Assembly: GCF_022565775.1 (NCBI RefSeq)
Contig: NZ_JAIUMC010000022.1
Location: forward strand, 1-34,949
Direction: 5' to 3'
Origin: Natronospirillum sp.
Lineage (GTDB): Bacteria; Pseudomonadota; Gammaproteobacteria; Pseudomonadales; Natronospirillaceae
DNA: 34,949 nucleotides
Positions 7,665 to 16,158 of this stretch are shown here, piece after piece. The translations under genes were made by a program, and so were the position numbers. Numbering within the stretch: the stretch's first letter is position 1; each line of letters starts with the position of its first letter. Under the pieces are notes generated by a model that worked only from the letters and a program-made list of their open reading frames with translations, had not been told where the DNA came from and did no database searches.

Positions 7665-7758
7665 GGGTGCATACCTGTGAGACACGCAAACTACGTCATC
7701 CCTGACAGCTCGACTCCGCACATCCCTGTGCGGAGACGGTCTCACAGCGCATGCACCC
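7665..7758 (-). ncRNA. Nested hairpin element with two GGGA-loop hairpins
   Basis: The arms GGGTGCAT (7665-7672) and ATGCACCC (7751-7758), then GTGAGAC (7677-7683) and GTCTCAC (7739-7745), enclose two perfect hairpins: GTCA-TCCC-TGAC (7695-7706) and CTCCGCACA-TCCC-TGTGCGGAG (7714-7735). On the minus strand both loops read GGGA, in the contexts GTCAGGGATGAC and CACAGGGATGTG. The second is close to the known CsrA consensus (ACARGGAUGU with the GGA in a loop). A third, related CAGGTATG lies at 7670-7677. The element is noncoding and structured. It could be part of the ileS 5' region, a small CsrA-binding RNA, or a copy of a dispersed intergenic repeat. The strand call follows the GGA loops and is provisional. 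Confidence 0.55.
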
Positions 7759-7848
7759 GGCAGGCGACTCTCAAGGCGGTAAATGACTACCTGCCAGGCC
7801 CCCTCACCTACCCAGACATCATGTCCCGGCTGCGCGGCCAAGGGCCGC
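7759..7848. repeat. Run of further inverted repeats downstream of yejF
   Basis: Three more inverted repeats fill the space between the nested hairpin element and yejF: GGCAGG (7759-7764) with CCTGCC (7790-7795), the odd palindrome GACAT-C-ATGTC (7815-7825), and GCGGCC-AAG-GGCCGC (7834-7848). The last lies about 30 bases beyond the yejF stop and may be a 3' end hairpin, although no T run follows it on either strand. Together with the element at 7665-7758 this makes about 180 bases of nearly continuous stem-forming DNA. Confidence 0.45.
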
Positions 7849-7878
7849 CGCCTACAGGGACAGGGGGCAGTGGCAAAA

Positions 7879-9513
7879 TTACAGGGCAGGGATGGCGGCG
7901 ATCAGCTTGCGGGTGTAGGCCTCCTGAGGCTCATTGAAGATTGCTTCGGTATCCCCGGTCTCCACGACCTTGCCTTCCTGCATGATCATGATGCGGTGGC
8001 TGAGCGCCCGCACCACGGCCAGGTCATGGCTGACAAACAGATAGGTGAGGCCTTTTTCTTTCTGCAGGCGGCGCAGCAGCTCGATGATGCCCTTCTGTAC
8101 CGACCGATCCAGCGCCGAGGTGGGTTCATCCAGTACCAGCAGGCCCGGGTTCAGAATCAGCGCCCGGGCAATGGCAATGCGCTGGCGCTGGCCGCCGGAA
8201 AACTCGTGCGGATAGCGGTGGCGTGTTTCGGGGTCCAGTTGCACGGCCTTGAGCGCCTCGATCACATGCTGCTCGACCTCATCGGCGGACAGGCGCTCAT
8301 GCACGCGCAGCCCTTCGGCCACAATCTGCTGCACGGACATGCGCGGGCTGAGGCTGCCGAACGGATCCTGAAAGATGATCTGCATGAAACGGCGCAAGGG
8401 TCGCATACCTCGATGGCTCAGCGTATTCAGACGCACCGCCTGGCCGGATTGGCCGGTCAGCATTTCACCGCCGCGGCCCAGATAGACAATCTCCCCTTCA
8501 CTCGGTACCAGGCGCAGCAGCGCCCGGCCCAGGGTGGTCTTGCCCGAGCCGCTCTCGCCGACAATGCCGAGCGTCTCACCCTGGCGCAGGGTCAGGTCGA
8601 TGCCATCCACGGCTTTCACGTGATCCACCACCCGCTTCAGCAGGCCCTTCTTGATCGGAAACCAGACGCGCAGATTGTCGGCCCGCAGCAGTTCAAGGGC
8701 GGCCGCCGCCACAGGCTCCGGCTGGCCGGAGGGGGCCGCCGACAGCAGCATCCGTGTATAGTCCTGCTGCGGGTTGGCAAAAATGTCTTTGGTCAGGCCG
8801 GTCTCGACAATGTGCCCACCCTGCATGATGGCGACCCGTTCCGCCATGCGCCGCACAATGCCCAGATCATGCGTGATGAACAGCACCGACATGCCCAGTT
8901 CGCGCTGCAGTTTCTGAATCAGGTCCAGCACCTGTGCCTGGATCGTCACATCCAGCGCCGTGGTGGGTTCGTCGGCGATCAGCAGCTCGGGCTCGTTGAT
9001 CAGCGCCATGGCGATCATCACCCGCTGCCGCTCGCCCCCGCTCAGTTCGTGCGGGAAGGCGGTCAGACGCTTTTCCGGGTTGCGCAGACCCACACGGTTC
9101 AGCCACTCCATTATCTGCGGGCGGGCTTTGCGCCGCCCGGTGCCGTCATGCAGCATGATGGCTTCGCCCAGTTGCTTTTCGATGGTATGCAGCGGGTTCA
9201 AACTGGTCATCGGCTCCTGGAAGATCATGCTGACCTTGTGCCCGCGGATAAAACGCAATTCGCTGTCCGGACCGGCGAGAAGATTCTTGCCCTGATACCA
9301 GATGGCCCCGCTGGGGTAGACCACGGGGGGTTCCGGCAGCAGGCGCAGGATGGACTGGGCCGTCACTGATTTGCCCGAGCCGCTCTCGCCGACCAGGGCC
9401 ATGATCTCGCCCTGCGGGATGGTCAGACTGACTTCATTGACCACCTGATTGATCTTGCCGTCGTCTTCGAAGCCGACGCTGAGGTTTTCGATGCGAATCA
9501 GATCCTGGCTCAT
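7879..9513 (-). CDS. yejF: Peptide ABC importer, double ATPase subunit
   Basis: A 544-residue cytosolic subunit with two fused ABC ATPase domains that power import of peptides through YejBE. Each half is complete. The first has Walker [13 protein letters not shown] (near 41), signature [12 protein letters not shown] and Walker [13 protein letters not shown]. The second has [13 protein letters not shown] (near 315), [15 protein letters not shown] and [12 protein letters not shown]. The length matches E. coli YejF. The ATG overlaps the yejE stop by one base (TGATG). It is the last gene of a yejABEF operon. In enterobacteria this system takes up microcin C and other peptides, but natural substrates here are unknown. 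Confidence 0.92.
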   Translation of the reverse strand: MSQDLIRIENLSVGFEDDGKINQVVNEVSLTIPQGEIMALVGESGSGKSVTAQSILRLLPEPPVVYPSGAIWYQGKNLLAGPDSELRFIRGHKVSMIFQEPMTSLNPLHTIEKQLGEAIMLHDGTGRRKARPQIMEWLNRVGLRNPEKRLTAFPHELSGGERQRVMIAMALINEPELLIADEPTTALDVTIQAQVLDLIQKLQRELGMSVLFITHDLGIVRRMAERVAIMQGGHIVETGLTKDIFANPQQDYTRMLLSAAPSGQPEPVAAAALELLRADNLRVWFPIKKGLLKRVVDHVKAVDGIDLTLRQGETLGIVGESGSGKTTLGRALLRLVPSEGEIVYLGRGGEMLTGQSGQAVRLNTLSHRGMRPLRRFMQIIFQDPFGSLSPRMSVQQIVAEGLRVHERLSADEVEQHVIEALKAVQLDPETRHRYPHEFSGGQRQRIAIARALILNPGLLVLDEPTSALDRSVQKGIIELLRRLQKEKGLTYLFVSHDLAVVRALSHRIMIMQEGKVVETGDTEAIFNEPQEAYTRKLIAAIPAL

Positions 9514-10544
9514 CAGCGCGTCCTCCTCGGGTCCAGCGCATCGCGCACCCCTTCACCGATAAATACCAGCAGCACCAGAATCAGTGACAGCATGAAGAAC
9601 ACGGACAACCCGATCCACGGCGCGCGCACATTGTTCTTGCCCTGATTGATCATCTCACCCAGGGACGGCGAGCCGGGGGGCAGGCCAAAGCCGAGGAAGT
9701 CCAGCCCAGTCAGCGTAGTGACCGACCCGGCGAGGATAAAGGGCAGGAAGGTAATGGTGGCGACCATCGCATTGGGCAGCACATGGCGAAAGATAATGCC
9801 GGTGTTGCCGAGCCCCATGGCTCGCGCCGCTTGCACATACTCGAAGTTGCGCGCGCGCAGGCTTTCGGCACGCACCAGCCCGACCAGCCCCATCCAGCCG
9901 AACAACAGCATGATGCCCATCAGAATCCAGAAGGTGGGCTGCACCATGCTGGAAATGATGATCAGGATGAACAGGGTAGGCAGGCTGGACCAGACTTCCA
10001 GCACGCGCTGCCCGAATAGATCCAGCTTGCCGCCGAAAAAGCCCATCAGCGCGCCAACCGCAATACCGACTATCGACGTCAGCACGGTCAGCGTAAAACC
10101 GAATAGAATGGAGATGCGGGTGCCATAGAGCAGTCGCGCCACCACATCGCGGCCCTGATCGTCAGTGCCCAGCCAGTTCTCTGCGCTGGGCGGGGCGGGG
10201 GCGGGTGACGGCAGATCATAGTTGATGGTACGAAAGCTGAAACGGACCGGTGGCCAGAGCATCCAGCCGTTCTCGTTGATCAGGTCCTGAATGAACGGGT
10301 CGGTGTAGTCGGCCCGCACATCAAAGTCACCGCCAAACTCCAGTTCCGAATAATCAAAAAACACCGGGGCATACCAGAGACCGTCGTGATAGGCGACGAT
10401 GGGCCGTTCATTGGCAATGAACTCGGCAAACAGGCTGAGCATGAAGATGGCACTGAACAGCCACAGGCTCCAGAACGCCCGCCGATTGTTGCGAAAGCGC
10501 AGCCAGCGCTGATGGTTGATCGGATTGAGCTTGAGTAAAGCCAT
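9513..10544 (-). CDS. yejE: Peptide ABC importer, permease subunit YejE
   Basis: A 343-residue inner-membrane permease of the DppC/OppC type. It has an N-terminal OppC-like segment with one membrane span (about 25-47), a periplasmic stretch, and five further spans from about 140. The coupling-loop motif is EYVQAARAMGLGNTGIIFRHVLPNA (about 234-258), the usual EAA contact with the ATPase. DDQGRDVVARLLYGTRIS is another family block. Both ends overlap neighbours by one base (TGATG), indicating tight translational coupling with yejB and yejF. Confidence 0.92.
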   Translation of the reverse strand: MALLKLNPINHQRWLRFRNNRRAFWSLWLFSAIFMLSLFAEFIANERPIVAYHDGLWYAPVFFDYSELEFGGDFDVRADYTDPFIQDLINENGWMLWPPVRFSFRTINYDLPSPAPAPPSAENWLGTDDQGRDVVARLLYGTRISILFGFTLTVLTSIVGIAVGALMGFFGGKLDLFGQRVLEVWSSLPTLFILIIISSMVQPTFWILMGIMLLFGWMGLVGLVRAESLRARNFEYVQAARAMGLGNTGIIFRHVLPNAMVATITFLPFILAGSVTTLTGLDFLGFGLPPGSPSLGEMINQGKNNVRAPWIGLSVFFMLSLILVLLVFIGEGVRDALDPRRTR

Positions 10545-11638
10545 CAGCGCGCCTCGAAATCGATCCGCGGATCGACCCAGGTGTAGGCCAGATCACTGAC
10601 AATACCCATCAGCAACCCCAGCAGGCTGAACATGTAGAGGGTCGCGAACATGACCGTGAAGTCGCGCTGCAGGGTTGCCTCGAAGCCCAGCAGTCCCAGT
10701 CCCTCCAACGAGAAAATGACCTCGATCAGCAGGGCACCGGTGAAGAACATGCCGATAAAAGCGGCCGGGAAGCCGGCAATGATGATCAGCATGCCATTGC
10801 GGAATACATGCTTGTAGAGGATGCGCTTCTCGGTGGCGCCCTTGGCACGCGCCGTCATCACATACTGCTTGCTGATCTCGTCCAGAAACGAATTCTTGGT
10901 GAGCATGGTCAGGGTGGCAAAGCCGCCGATGACAATGGCCAGAATGGGCAAAGTCAGGTGCCAGAAGTAGTCGAGGATTTTCTGATACCAGAGCAACTGA
11001 TCGAAATTCTGTGACACCAGACCGCGCAGCGGGAACCAGTTGAAGTAGTTGCCGCCGGCAAACAGGATGATCAGCAGGATGGCGAACAGAAAACCCGGGA
11101 TGGCATTGCCGATCACTACCACCCAACTGGTCCAGACATCGAATTTGGAGTGGTGCTTGACCGCCTTGCGGATGCCCAGCGGGATCGACACCAGATAGAT
11201 GATCAGGGTGCTCCAGACGCCAAGGGATATGGAGACTGGCAGGCGCTCTACGATCAGCTCCAGCACCGTACGGCCGCGAAACAGGCTATCGCCAAAGTTG
11301 AACGTCAGATAATCGCGCAGCATGATGAAGTAGCGTTCATGCAGCGGGCGATCAAAGCCGAAACGAGCTTCGATCTGAGCGATGATGGCCGGGTCCAGCC
11401 CTCGCCCCGCCCGCGTGCCGGACATTTCCTCGCGCTCGCGCGCCGTGCCACCCGTGTCCATCACCTCTGAACCGGCACCGGTAATCCGGTCCAGCGCCTG
11501 GCCCTGGCCCATCATGTTGGCGATGGCCTGATCCACAGGCCCCCCCGGGGCCCCCTGAATGATAAAGAAATTCAGGGTGATGATGGCCAGCAGGGTGGGA
11601 ATCACCAGCAGCAGTCGGCGGACTACATAAACGCCCAT
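10544..11638 (-). CDS. yejB: Peptide ABC importer, permease subunit YejB
   Basis: A 364-residue inner-membrane permease of the DppB/OppB type with six predicted spans. The first is at about 8-28, and the others lie from about 137 onward. The EAA loop reads [24 protein letters not shown] (about 267-290). AAGGAG about 10 bases upstream supports the chosen ATG. The extended polar region between residues 30 and 110, rich in Gly, Asp and Glu, is also found in YejB relatives. The partner of YejE in the membrane channel, it follows yejA with a 24-base gap. Confidence 0.92.
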   Translation of the reverse strand: MGVYVVRRLLLVIPTLLAIITLNFFIIQGAPGGPVDQAIANMMGQGQALDRITGAGSEVMDTGGTAREREEMSGTRAGRGLDPAIIAQIEARFGFDRPLHERYFIMLRDYLTFNFGDSLFRGRTVLELIVERLPVSISLGVWSTLIIYLVSIPLGIRKAVKHHSKFDVWTSWVVVIGNAIPGFLFAILLIILFAGGNYFNWFPLRGLVSQNFDQLLWYQKILDYFWHLTLPILAIVIGGFATLTMLTKNSFLDEISKQYVMTARAKGATEKRILYKHVFRNGMLIIIAGFPAAFIGMFFTGALLIEVIFSLEGLGLLGFEATLQRDFTVMFATLYMFSLLGLLMGIVSDLAYTWVDPRIDFEAR

Positions 11639-11662
11639 TGGCGATCAGCTCCTTGAGTGTAC

Positions 11663-13510
11663 TCAGCGACTGAGCCGGGATGCCTTGTCTTCGTCATACC
11701 ACCAGGTACTGACCCCCAGATCAAATTCCGGACGCACGTCCGGGCGGTCGAACCTGTCCCAATAGGCGATACGGAAATAGCTGCTGTGCCAGTTGGGCAT
11801 GACATAGAAATTCCAGCGCGCCACCCGGTCGAAGGCGTGGCCGTAGGCCATCAGCCTGTCCGGGTCTTCCTGATGCGCCACTATGCCCTCGATCAGTTCG
11901 TCAATCACCGGGTCGTTGACGCCGGCGGTATTCCAGGTGGAGTCGAAATAGTCGGAATGGAAGGCGGTCTGCATGTCCACACTGGGATAGGAATAGGTGC
12001 CGTAACCATTCAGAATCAGATCAAAGTCGCGTTCGCGCAGCCGGTTGGTGAACTGCGAGGGGTCGATGATGCGCACTTCCATGTCGATGCCCATGCGCTC
12101 CATGTTGCGCTGGATATTGAGCGCCACACGCTCAAAGGCCGGACTGGACAGCAGCATTTCGAAGCGGAAACGCTCTCCGGTTTCGCTATTGACCAGCCGC
12201 TGATTGCGCAGCTCCCAGCCGGCTTCCTGCAGCAACGCCAGCGCCTGGCTCACTTCAGCTCGCAGACGGCCCGATCCATCACTGACATTGGGCTCCCAGG
12301 CGGGTTGGGTAAAGACTTCCTCGGGCAACCGGTCGCGCAGCGGCTCAAGGATCTCCAGCTCCATGTCCGAAGGCAGGCCGTCGGCCATGTAGGGGGTATT
12401 CTGGAAGTAGCTGTAGGAGCGCTGATACTGGTCATAGAACAGATTGCGGTTCATCCATTCGAAATCCAGCGCGTAGTTCAGTGCCTTGCGCACCCGCCGG
12501 TCCTGAAACTGGTCACGTTCTATATTGAACACGAAGGCCTGCAGTGACTGGGGAATGGCGTGCTCCAGCTCTTCCTTGACGATGTCACCACGATCAAACG
12601 CGCGGCCGGTATAGTCATTCGCCCACTGCCGGGCCACGTTCTCCAGTCGGAAGTCATATTCGCCCGCCTTGAACGCCTCCAGCGCCACTGTGGTGTCGCG
12701 GTAATAGTCGTAGCGCATACGGTCGAAATTCATCGTGCCGCGCATGGAGGGCAGGTCGCGTGCCCAGTAGTCTTCCATCCGCTCGTACTCGACATACTGA
12801 CCCATGGCGAAACTGCTCACCCGATAGGGCCCGCTGCCCAGCGGTGGCTCGTTCAGCGGCTCGGAAAAGTCACGCTCGGCCCAGAAGTGTTCGGGCAGAA
12901 TCGGCAGGTTGGACAGGCGGATGATCTGATCCCGTGAGCCCTCATCCGGATGAAAGGTGTAACGCACCGTATGATCATCCAGCGCCTCTACGGTATCGAC
13001 AGGCGCATACTGGGTGCGCACGAAGGGCACGCCTTCCTCCATGAACTTGTTGAAGGTAAACACCACATCATGAGCGGTAATCGGCTCGCCATCCTGATGC
13101 CGGGCGTCCGGATTCAGGAAAAAGGTCACCTGCGAATAGTCGCTGGCATATTCCAGTTCTTCGGCCACCAGCGGGTAGTAGGTGCGAATCTCGTCGCTGC
13201 TGGCGGTCATCAGCGAATCATAGAACAGGGTGCTGCCGGTCGCCGCCAAGCCGCGCTGGGCATAGCGGTTGAAGTTGTCATAGGTGCCGATAGCGGAATA
13301 GACGATGCGCCCGCCCTGGGGAGCATCGGGATTTACGTAATCGAAGTGCTCGAAGTCGGGCCCGTATTTGGGCTCTCCGAGAACGGAGAAGGCATGGGTT
13401 CTGATCAGCTCGGGCTCTGAGCCGTCATCGGCCAGCGCCTGTGACTGAGCCACGAAAAGCAGACAGCCGGTGGCCATCCAGCCTGAAACAATGCGGTTGA
13501 GAGGCGACAT
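11663..13510 (-). CDS. yejA: Peptide ABC importer, periplasmic binding protein
   Basis: A 615-residue extracellular solute-binding protein of family 5 that captures peptides in the periplasm and hands them to YejBE. An N-terminal signal peptide ends near AQSQALA-DD (about 22-28). HAFSVLGEPKYGPDFEHFDYVNPDAPQGG-type sequence (starting near residue 38) is typical of YejA, and the lobe motifs LEPLLAE-like (YYPLVAEELEYASD) and RVRKALNYALDFEWMNRNLFY are present. GGAGG 8 bases upstream fixes the start. First gene of the operon; the 211 bases upstream hold no gene and no promoter I can call with confidence. Confidence 0.92.
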   Translation of the reverse strand: MSPLNRIVSGWMATGCLLFVAQSQALADDGSEPELIRTHAFSVLGEPKYGPDFEHFDYVNPDAPQGGRIVYSAIGTYDNFNRYAQRGLAATGSTLFYDSLMTASSDEIRTYYPLVAEELEYASDYSQVTFFLNPDARHQDGEPITAHDVVFTFNKFMEEGVPFVRTQYAPVDTVEALDDHTVRYTFHPDEGSRDQIIRLSNLPILPEHFWAERDFSEPLNEPPLGSGPYRVSSFAMGQYVEYERMEDYWARDLPSMRGTMNFDRMRYDYYRDTTVALEAFKAGEYDFRLENVARQWANDYTGRAFDRGDIVKEELEHAIPQSLQAFVFNIERDQFQDRRVRKALNYALDFEWMNRNLFYDQYQRSYSYFQNTPYMADGLPSDMELEILEPLRDRLPEEVFTQPAWEPNVSDGSGRLRAEVSQALALLQEAGWELRNQRLVNSETGERFRFEMLLSSPAFERVALNIQRNMERMGIDMEVRIIDPSQFTNRLRERDFDLILNGYGTYSYPSVDMQTAFHSDYFDSTWNTAGVNDPVIDELIEGIVAHQEDPDRLMAYGHAFDRVARWNFYVMPNWHSSYFRIAYWDRFDRPDVRPEFDLGVSTWWYDEDKASRLSR

Positions 13511-13721
13511 CCAATAATCCTCCGTTGGGGCCTGTTGTGATTCTTCGGTGAGCCGGGCCAGCGCTTTGCCGGCGCCAGGTCCCGGGTTCCGGAGGGCAAC
13601 CCGTGCGCGTCTTTGGACACGCTTTTTTGTTTTCTATGTACGTTACACAAGTTGGCCCGAAAACGATCAGTTTGCAAGCCTGCAGGAGTGCAAAGGGTTT
13701 GTTAAGGCAGTACAGGTTCCG

Positions 13722-14555
13722 TCAGTCGAAACGCCGCAGAACGCTGGTGACACTGGTCGAATAGCCACCCCCGAACAGGTTCAGATGATTGAGCAGGTGA
13801 TAGAGGTTGTACAGCGGCACGCGATCCTCGAACCCGGGCTCCAGTCCCGAGAGCTCCTGATAGGCGGCCAGCATGGCCGGGCCGAAACCACCGAACAACC
13901 GGGTCATCGCCAGATCTGCTTCTGCCCAGCACCAGCTCACTGCCGGGTCGATCAGCACCGGCTGGCCGGTACTGTCATGGATGACATTACCTGACCACAG
14001 ATCACCATGAACAAGGCTAGGCGGCTGATGGGGTATCAGGTCGGGCAGAGCCTGGCAAAGGCGCTCGAGTCGGCGCATGTCGGCCCGCCCCAACAGACCG
14101 GCATCAAAGGCCCGTGCACCCTGGGGCAACAGGCGGCAGGTGGCAAAAAACTCGTGGCCATCCGCGTGCTGGTCGTTGGTCTGGGGTGACGTTCCGCAGT
14201 AGTTGTGCTCTTTGAAGCCGAATGCCGGGCCGTGGTGTTGATGCAGTCTGGCCAGAATATGGCCCAATCGGGCATCGGCATCAGGAGTGGGCCGGCTCGT
14301 TTCGATCAGCGCGAGCAACAGATGGTCGGCACCGACTGACAGCACCTCGGGCACCGGTGCGCCAGCTTCGGCCAGGGCGGCAAGACCAGCCGCCTCAGCA
14401 GTAAAGAAGCCGGGTGGTGGGTCACAGTGCGTCTTCAGAAAAGCAGGCTGTCCGTCTGCCTGGCGCACTTTGCAGGCATCATTGATCGAGCCGCCCCCGA
14501 CCGGCTGCAGGTCACTCAGTTCCAGGGATGCTGCCAGTGACTCCAGTGCACTCAT
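13722..14555 (-). CDS. Fructosamine kinase family protein
   Basis: A 277-residue kinase-fold protein of the fructosamine-3-kinase/YniA family. These enzymes phosphorylate sugar groups left on proteins or amines by glycation, so that the adduct breaks down. Visible motifs are GGSINDACKV (nucleotide-binding loop, about 20-29), FLKTH with the ATP-binding Lys (near 40), HGDLWSGNVIHD (catalytic loop, near 184) and LIDPAVSWCWAEADLAM (metal-binding Asp, near 201). The length is close to the family's usual 285-290. It starts 9 bases after the RimK-like gene and is likely cotranscribed with it. Substrate is inferred from the family. Confidence 0.88.
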   Translation of the reverse strand: MSALESLAASLELSDLQPVGGGSINDACKVRQADGQPAFLKTHCDPPPGFFTAEAAGLAALAEAGAPVPEVLSVGADHLLLALIETSRPTPDADARLGHILARLHQHHGPAFGFKEHNYCGTSPQTNDQHADGHEFFATCRLLPQGARAFDAGLLGRADMRRLERLCQALPDLIPHQPPSLVHGDLWSGNVIHDSTGQPVLIDPAVSWCWAEADLAMTRLFGGFGPAMLAAYQELSGLEPGFEDRVPLYNLYHLLNHLNLFGGGYSTSVTSVLRRFD

Positions 14556-14564
14556 GCCTGCACC

Positions 14565-16094
14565 TCAGCGCCCCCGGCGCTCCATGCGCCGCACAAATTC
14601 ACGCATGATCTGCTGATACAGTTCATCGCCGAGAAACTCATCTTCTACCCCACTGTCCACATTCGGGTTGTCGTTGACCTCGATCACAAAGGCCTGGTTG
14701 CCTTTCTGTTTCACATCCACGCCATACAGACTCTGCCCGATCAGCCCGGCCGCCTTCACTGCAGCCTGCACCACCGCTTTGGGCGCTTCCTGAACCGAGA
14801 CGGTGCGGCTGTCGCCCGAGCCCACATCACCCCCCGCCCCATGCTGGTAGATCTGCCAGTGACCCTGCGACATGAAATACTGGCAGGCAAAGAGCGGCTC
14901 ACCGGCCAGCACTCCGATGCGCCAGTCGTAGTCGGTAAACATGAACTCCTGCACCAGCAACAGCGCCGAGCGCTTGAACAGGGCTGCGGCCTCGCGCTGC
15001 AACTCGTCGATGTTGCTGACCTTGACCACGCCGCGCGAGAAGCTGCCATCCGGTATTTTCAGTACCAGCGGGTAGCCCAGCGCATCGCCGACTGCCGCCA
15101 GTTCCGCTTTGCGATCGCGACTGATGATGCGGGTGGCCGGCGCCGGTACCCGGTTTTTCTGCAGCAGGTCGGCCAGATACACCTTGTTGGTGCAGCGCAG
15201 AATGGACTCCGCATCATCAATCACCACCAGACCTTCCGCCTCGGCCCGCTTGGCAAAACGATAGGTGTGGTTGTCGATACCTGTGGTTTCCCGGATGAAC
15301 AGACCATCGAATTCAGCCAGTCGGCCATAGTCGGCCTTGCTGATCAGCTCGACATCCAGCCCGACGCCGCGCCCGGCTTTGACAAAGCGTTTCAGCGCCC
15401 TGGCGTCGGACGGCGGCATCGCCTCCTGCTCATTGACCAGGATGGCAAGATCAAAACGTGACGAGCGCTGAGCCCGCGGCTTGCGCCAGACCTGACGGCT
15501 GAAGTGATCCAGTGCACGGGCGAACTGATCCTCCTCGGCGTCGGTCAGCTTGTGCAGGCGACCGGCGGCGACACTCTCGATAGTCCAGTTCAGGTCACCG
15601 GCTGCAGTTCGCTTGCTTTCCGAAGCAGTCGAGGCCACAAACGTCACGCGCAGGATGGGGCAGGCAAACTGCTCGAACAACTGGCGGGCGAGGGAACTGA
15701 AAGGCGACTGGCCACTTTCTGCCTGGACCGCATCCGTACCAAAACAGAAAGCCATCTCCACCCGGGTGGCATTGTCGGGAGCAGCCTGACCGGAGAACGA
15801 CTTGAGCGCCGGCGCCAGCTCCTGAATCCGGGGCCCGTAGATGGCCTTGCGCCCCAGATCATTCAGCGTACGCACCGTTGGCATGACGCGATGCCCCCGG
15901 GCTTCAGCCAGCAGGGAACAATAGTAGCCATTGCTCAGGTACCGATAGTCGCGGCAAAGATTCAGGATTCGAGTCCCTTTGGGCAGCGCGCCGCGTTGCT
16001 CAGTCAGGTATTCCTGAAAGGTGATCACATTTTCAGTAGGATAGAACGACTTCCAGTCCTGGCGTCGGTCTACCACAATCAGAAGCTCGGCCAT
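14565..16094 (-). CDS. RimK-like ATP-grasp ligase with RLAN N-terminal domain
   Basis: A 509-residue cytosolic protein. Roughly 1-150 matches the RLAN domain type found N-terminal to RimK-like enzymes (AELLIVVDRRQDWKSFYP, CRDYRYLSNGYYCSLLAEARGHRVMPT). A RimK-like ATP-grasp domain occupies about 290-505. ATP-grasp features include LVLKIPDGSFSRGVVKV (phosphate-binding loop), LLVQEFM (base contact) and the magnesium motif EVNDNPNVDSGVEDEF (near 479). Such enzymes join an amino acid to a carboxylate, usually on a peptide or protein. The target is unknown. It is divergent, with 64 bases between, from the GNAT/C39-like fusion that commonly accompanies this ligase type, and a fructosamine kinase follows. 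GGAGGA supports the ATG. Confidence 0.87.
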   Translation of the reverse strand: MAELLIVVDRRQDWKSFYPTENVITFQEYLTEQRGALPKGTRILNLCRDYRYLSNGYYCSLLAEARGHRVMPTVRTLNDLGRKAIYGPRIQELAPALKSFSGQAAPDNATRVEMAFCFGTDAVQAESGQSPFSSLARQLFEQFACPILRVTFVASTASESKRTAAGDLNWTIESVAAGRLHKLTDAEEDQFARALDHFSRQVWRKPRAQRSSRFDLAILVNEQEAMPPSDARALKRFVKAGRGVGLDVELISKADYGRLAEFDGLFIRETTGIDNHTYRFAKRAEAEGLVVIDDAESILRCTNKVYLADLLQKNRVPAPATRIISRDRKAELAAVGDALGYPLVLKIPDGSFSRGVVKVSNIDELQREAAALFKRSALLLVQEFMFTDYDWRIGVLAGEPLFACQYFMSQGHWQIYQHGAGGDVGSGDSRTVSVQEAPKAVVQAAVKAAGLIGQSLYGVDVKQKGNQAFVIEVNDNPNVDSGVEDEFLGDELYQQIMREFVRRMERRGR

Positions 16095-16158
16095 TATTCG
16101 GGTCCTCCGGACCTTAAACCTGATTCACCCCAAACCGGGGTTGGAGTGAGTTTAGCAG

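Noticed and set aside
7665-7758. Integron attC site
   Set aside because: No GTTRRRY/RYYYAAC core boxes and no cassette-like gene arrangement or integrase.
7665-7848. Match to tmRNA, 6S, 4.5S or RNase P RNA
   Set aside because: None of the conserved core sequences of these RNAs could be found on either strand.
7783-9369. Long plus-strand open frame (528 codons) opposite yejF
   Set aside because: It is antisense to a gene with complete ABC motifs and is rich in His, Gln and Arg as expected of a shadow frame in GC-rich DNA.
4222-13510. Functional link between yejABEF (microcin C uptake in enterobacteria) and the neighbouring IleS2 as an antibiotic uptake/immunity island
   Set aside because: Microcin C targets aspartyl-tRNA synthetase, not IleRS, the two units are separated by 480 bases of structured DNA, and no biosynthesis or resistance gene is present; adjacency alone is not evidence.
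13577-13589. 13 bases identical to the T-arm of the tRNA-Thr at the right edge (AGGTCCCGGGTTC), suggesting a tRNA remnant or attachment site
   Set aside because: The match stops abruptly, has no acceptor stem or anticodon arm around it, and is a GC-rich near-palindrome that can arise by chance; no integrase is nearby.
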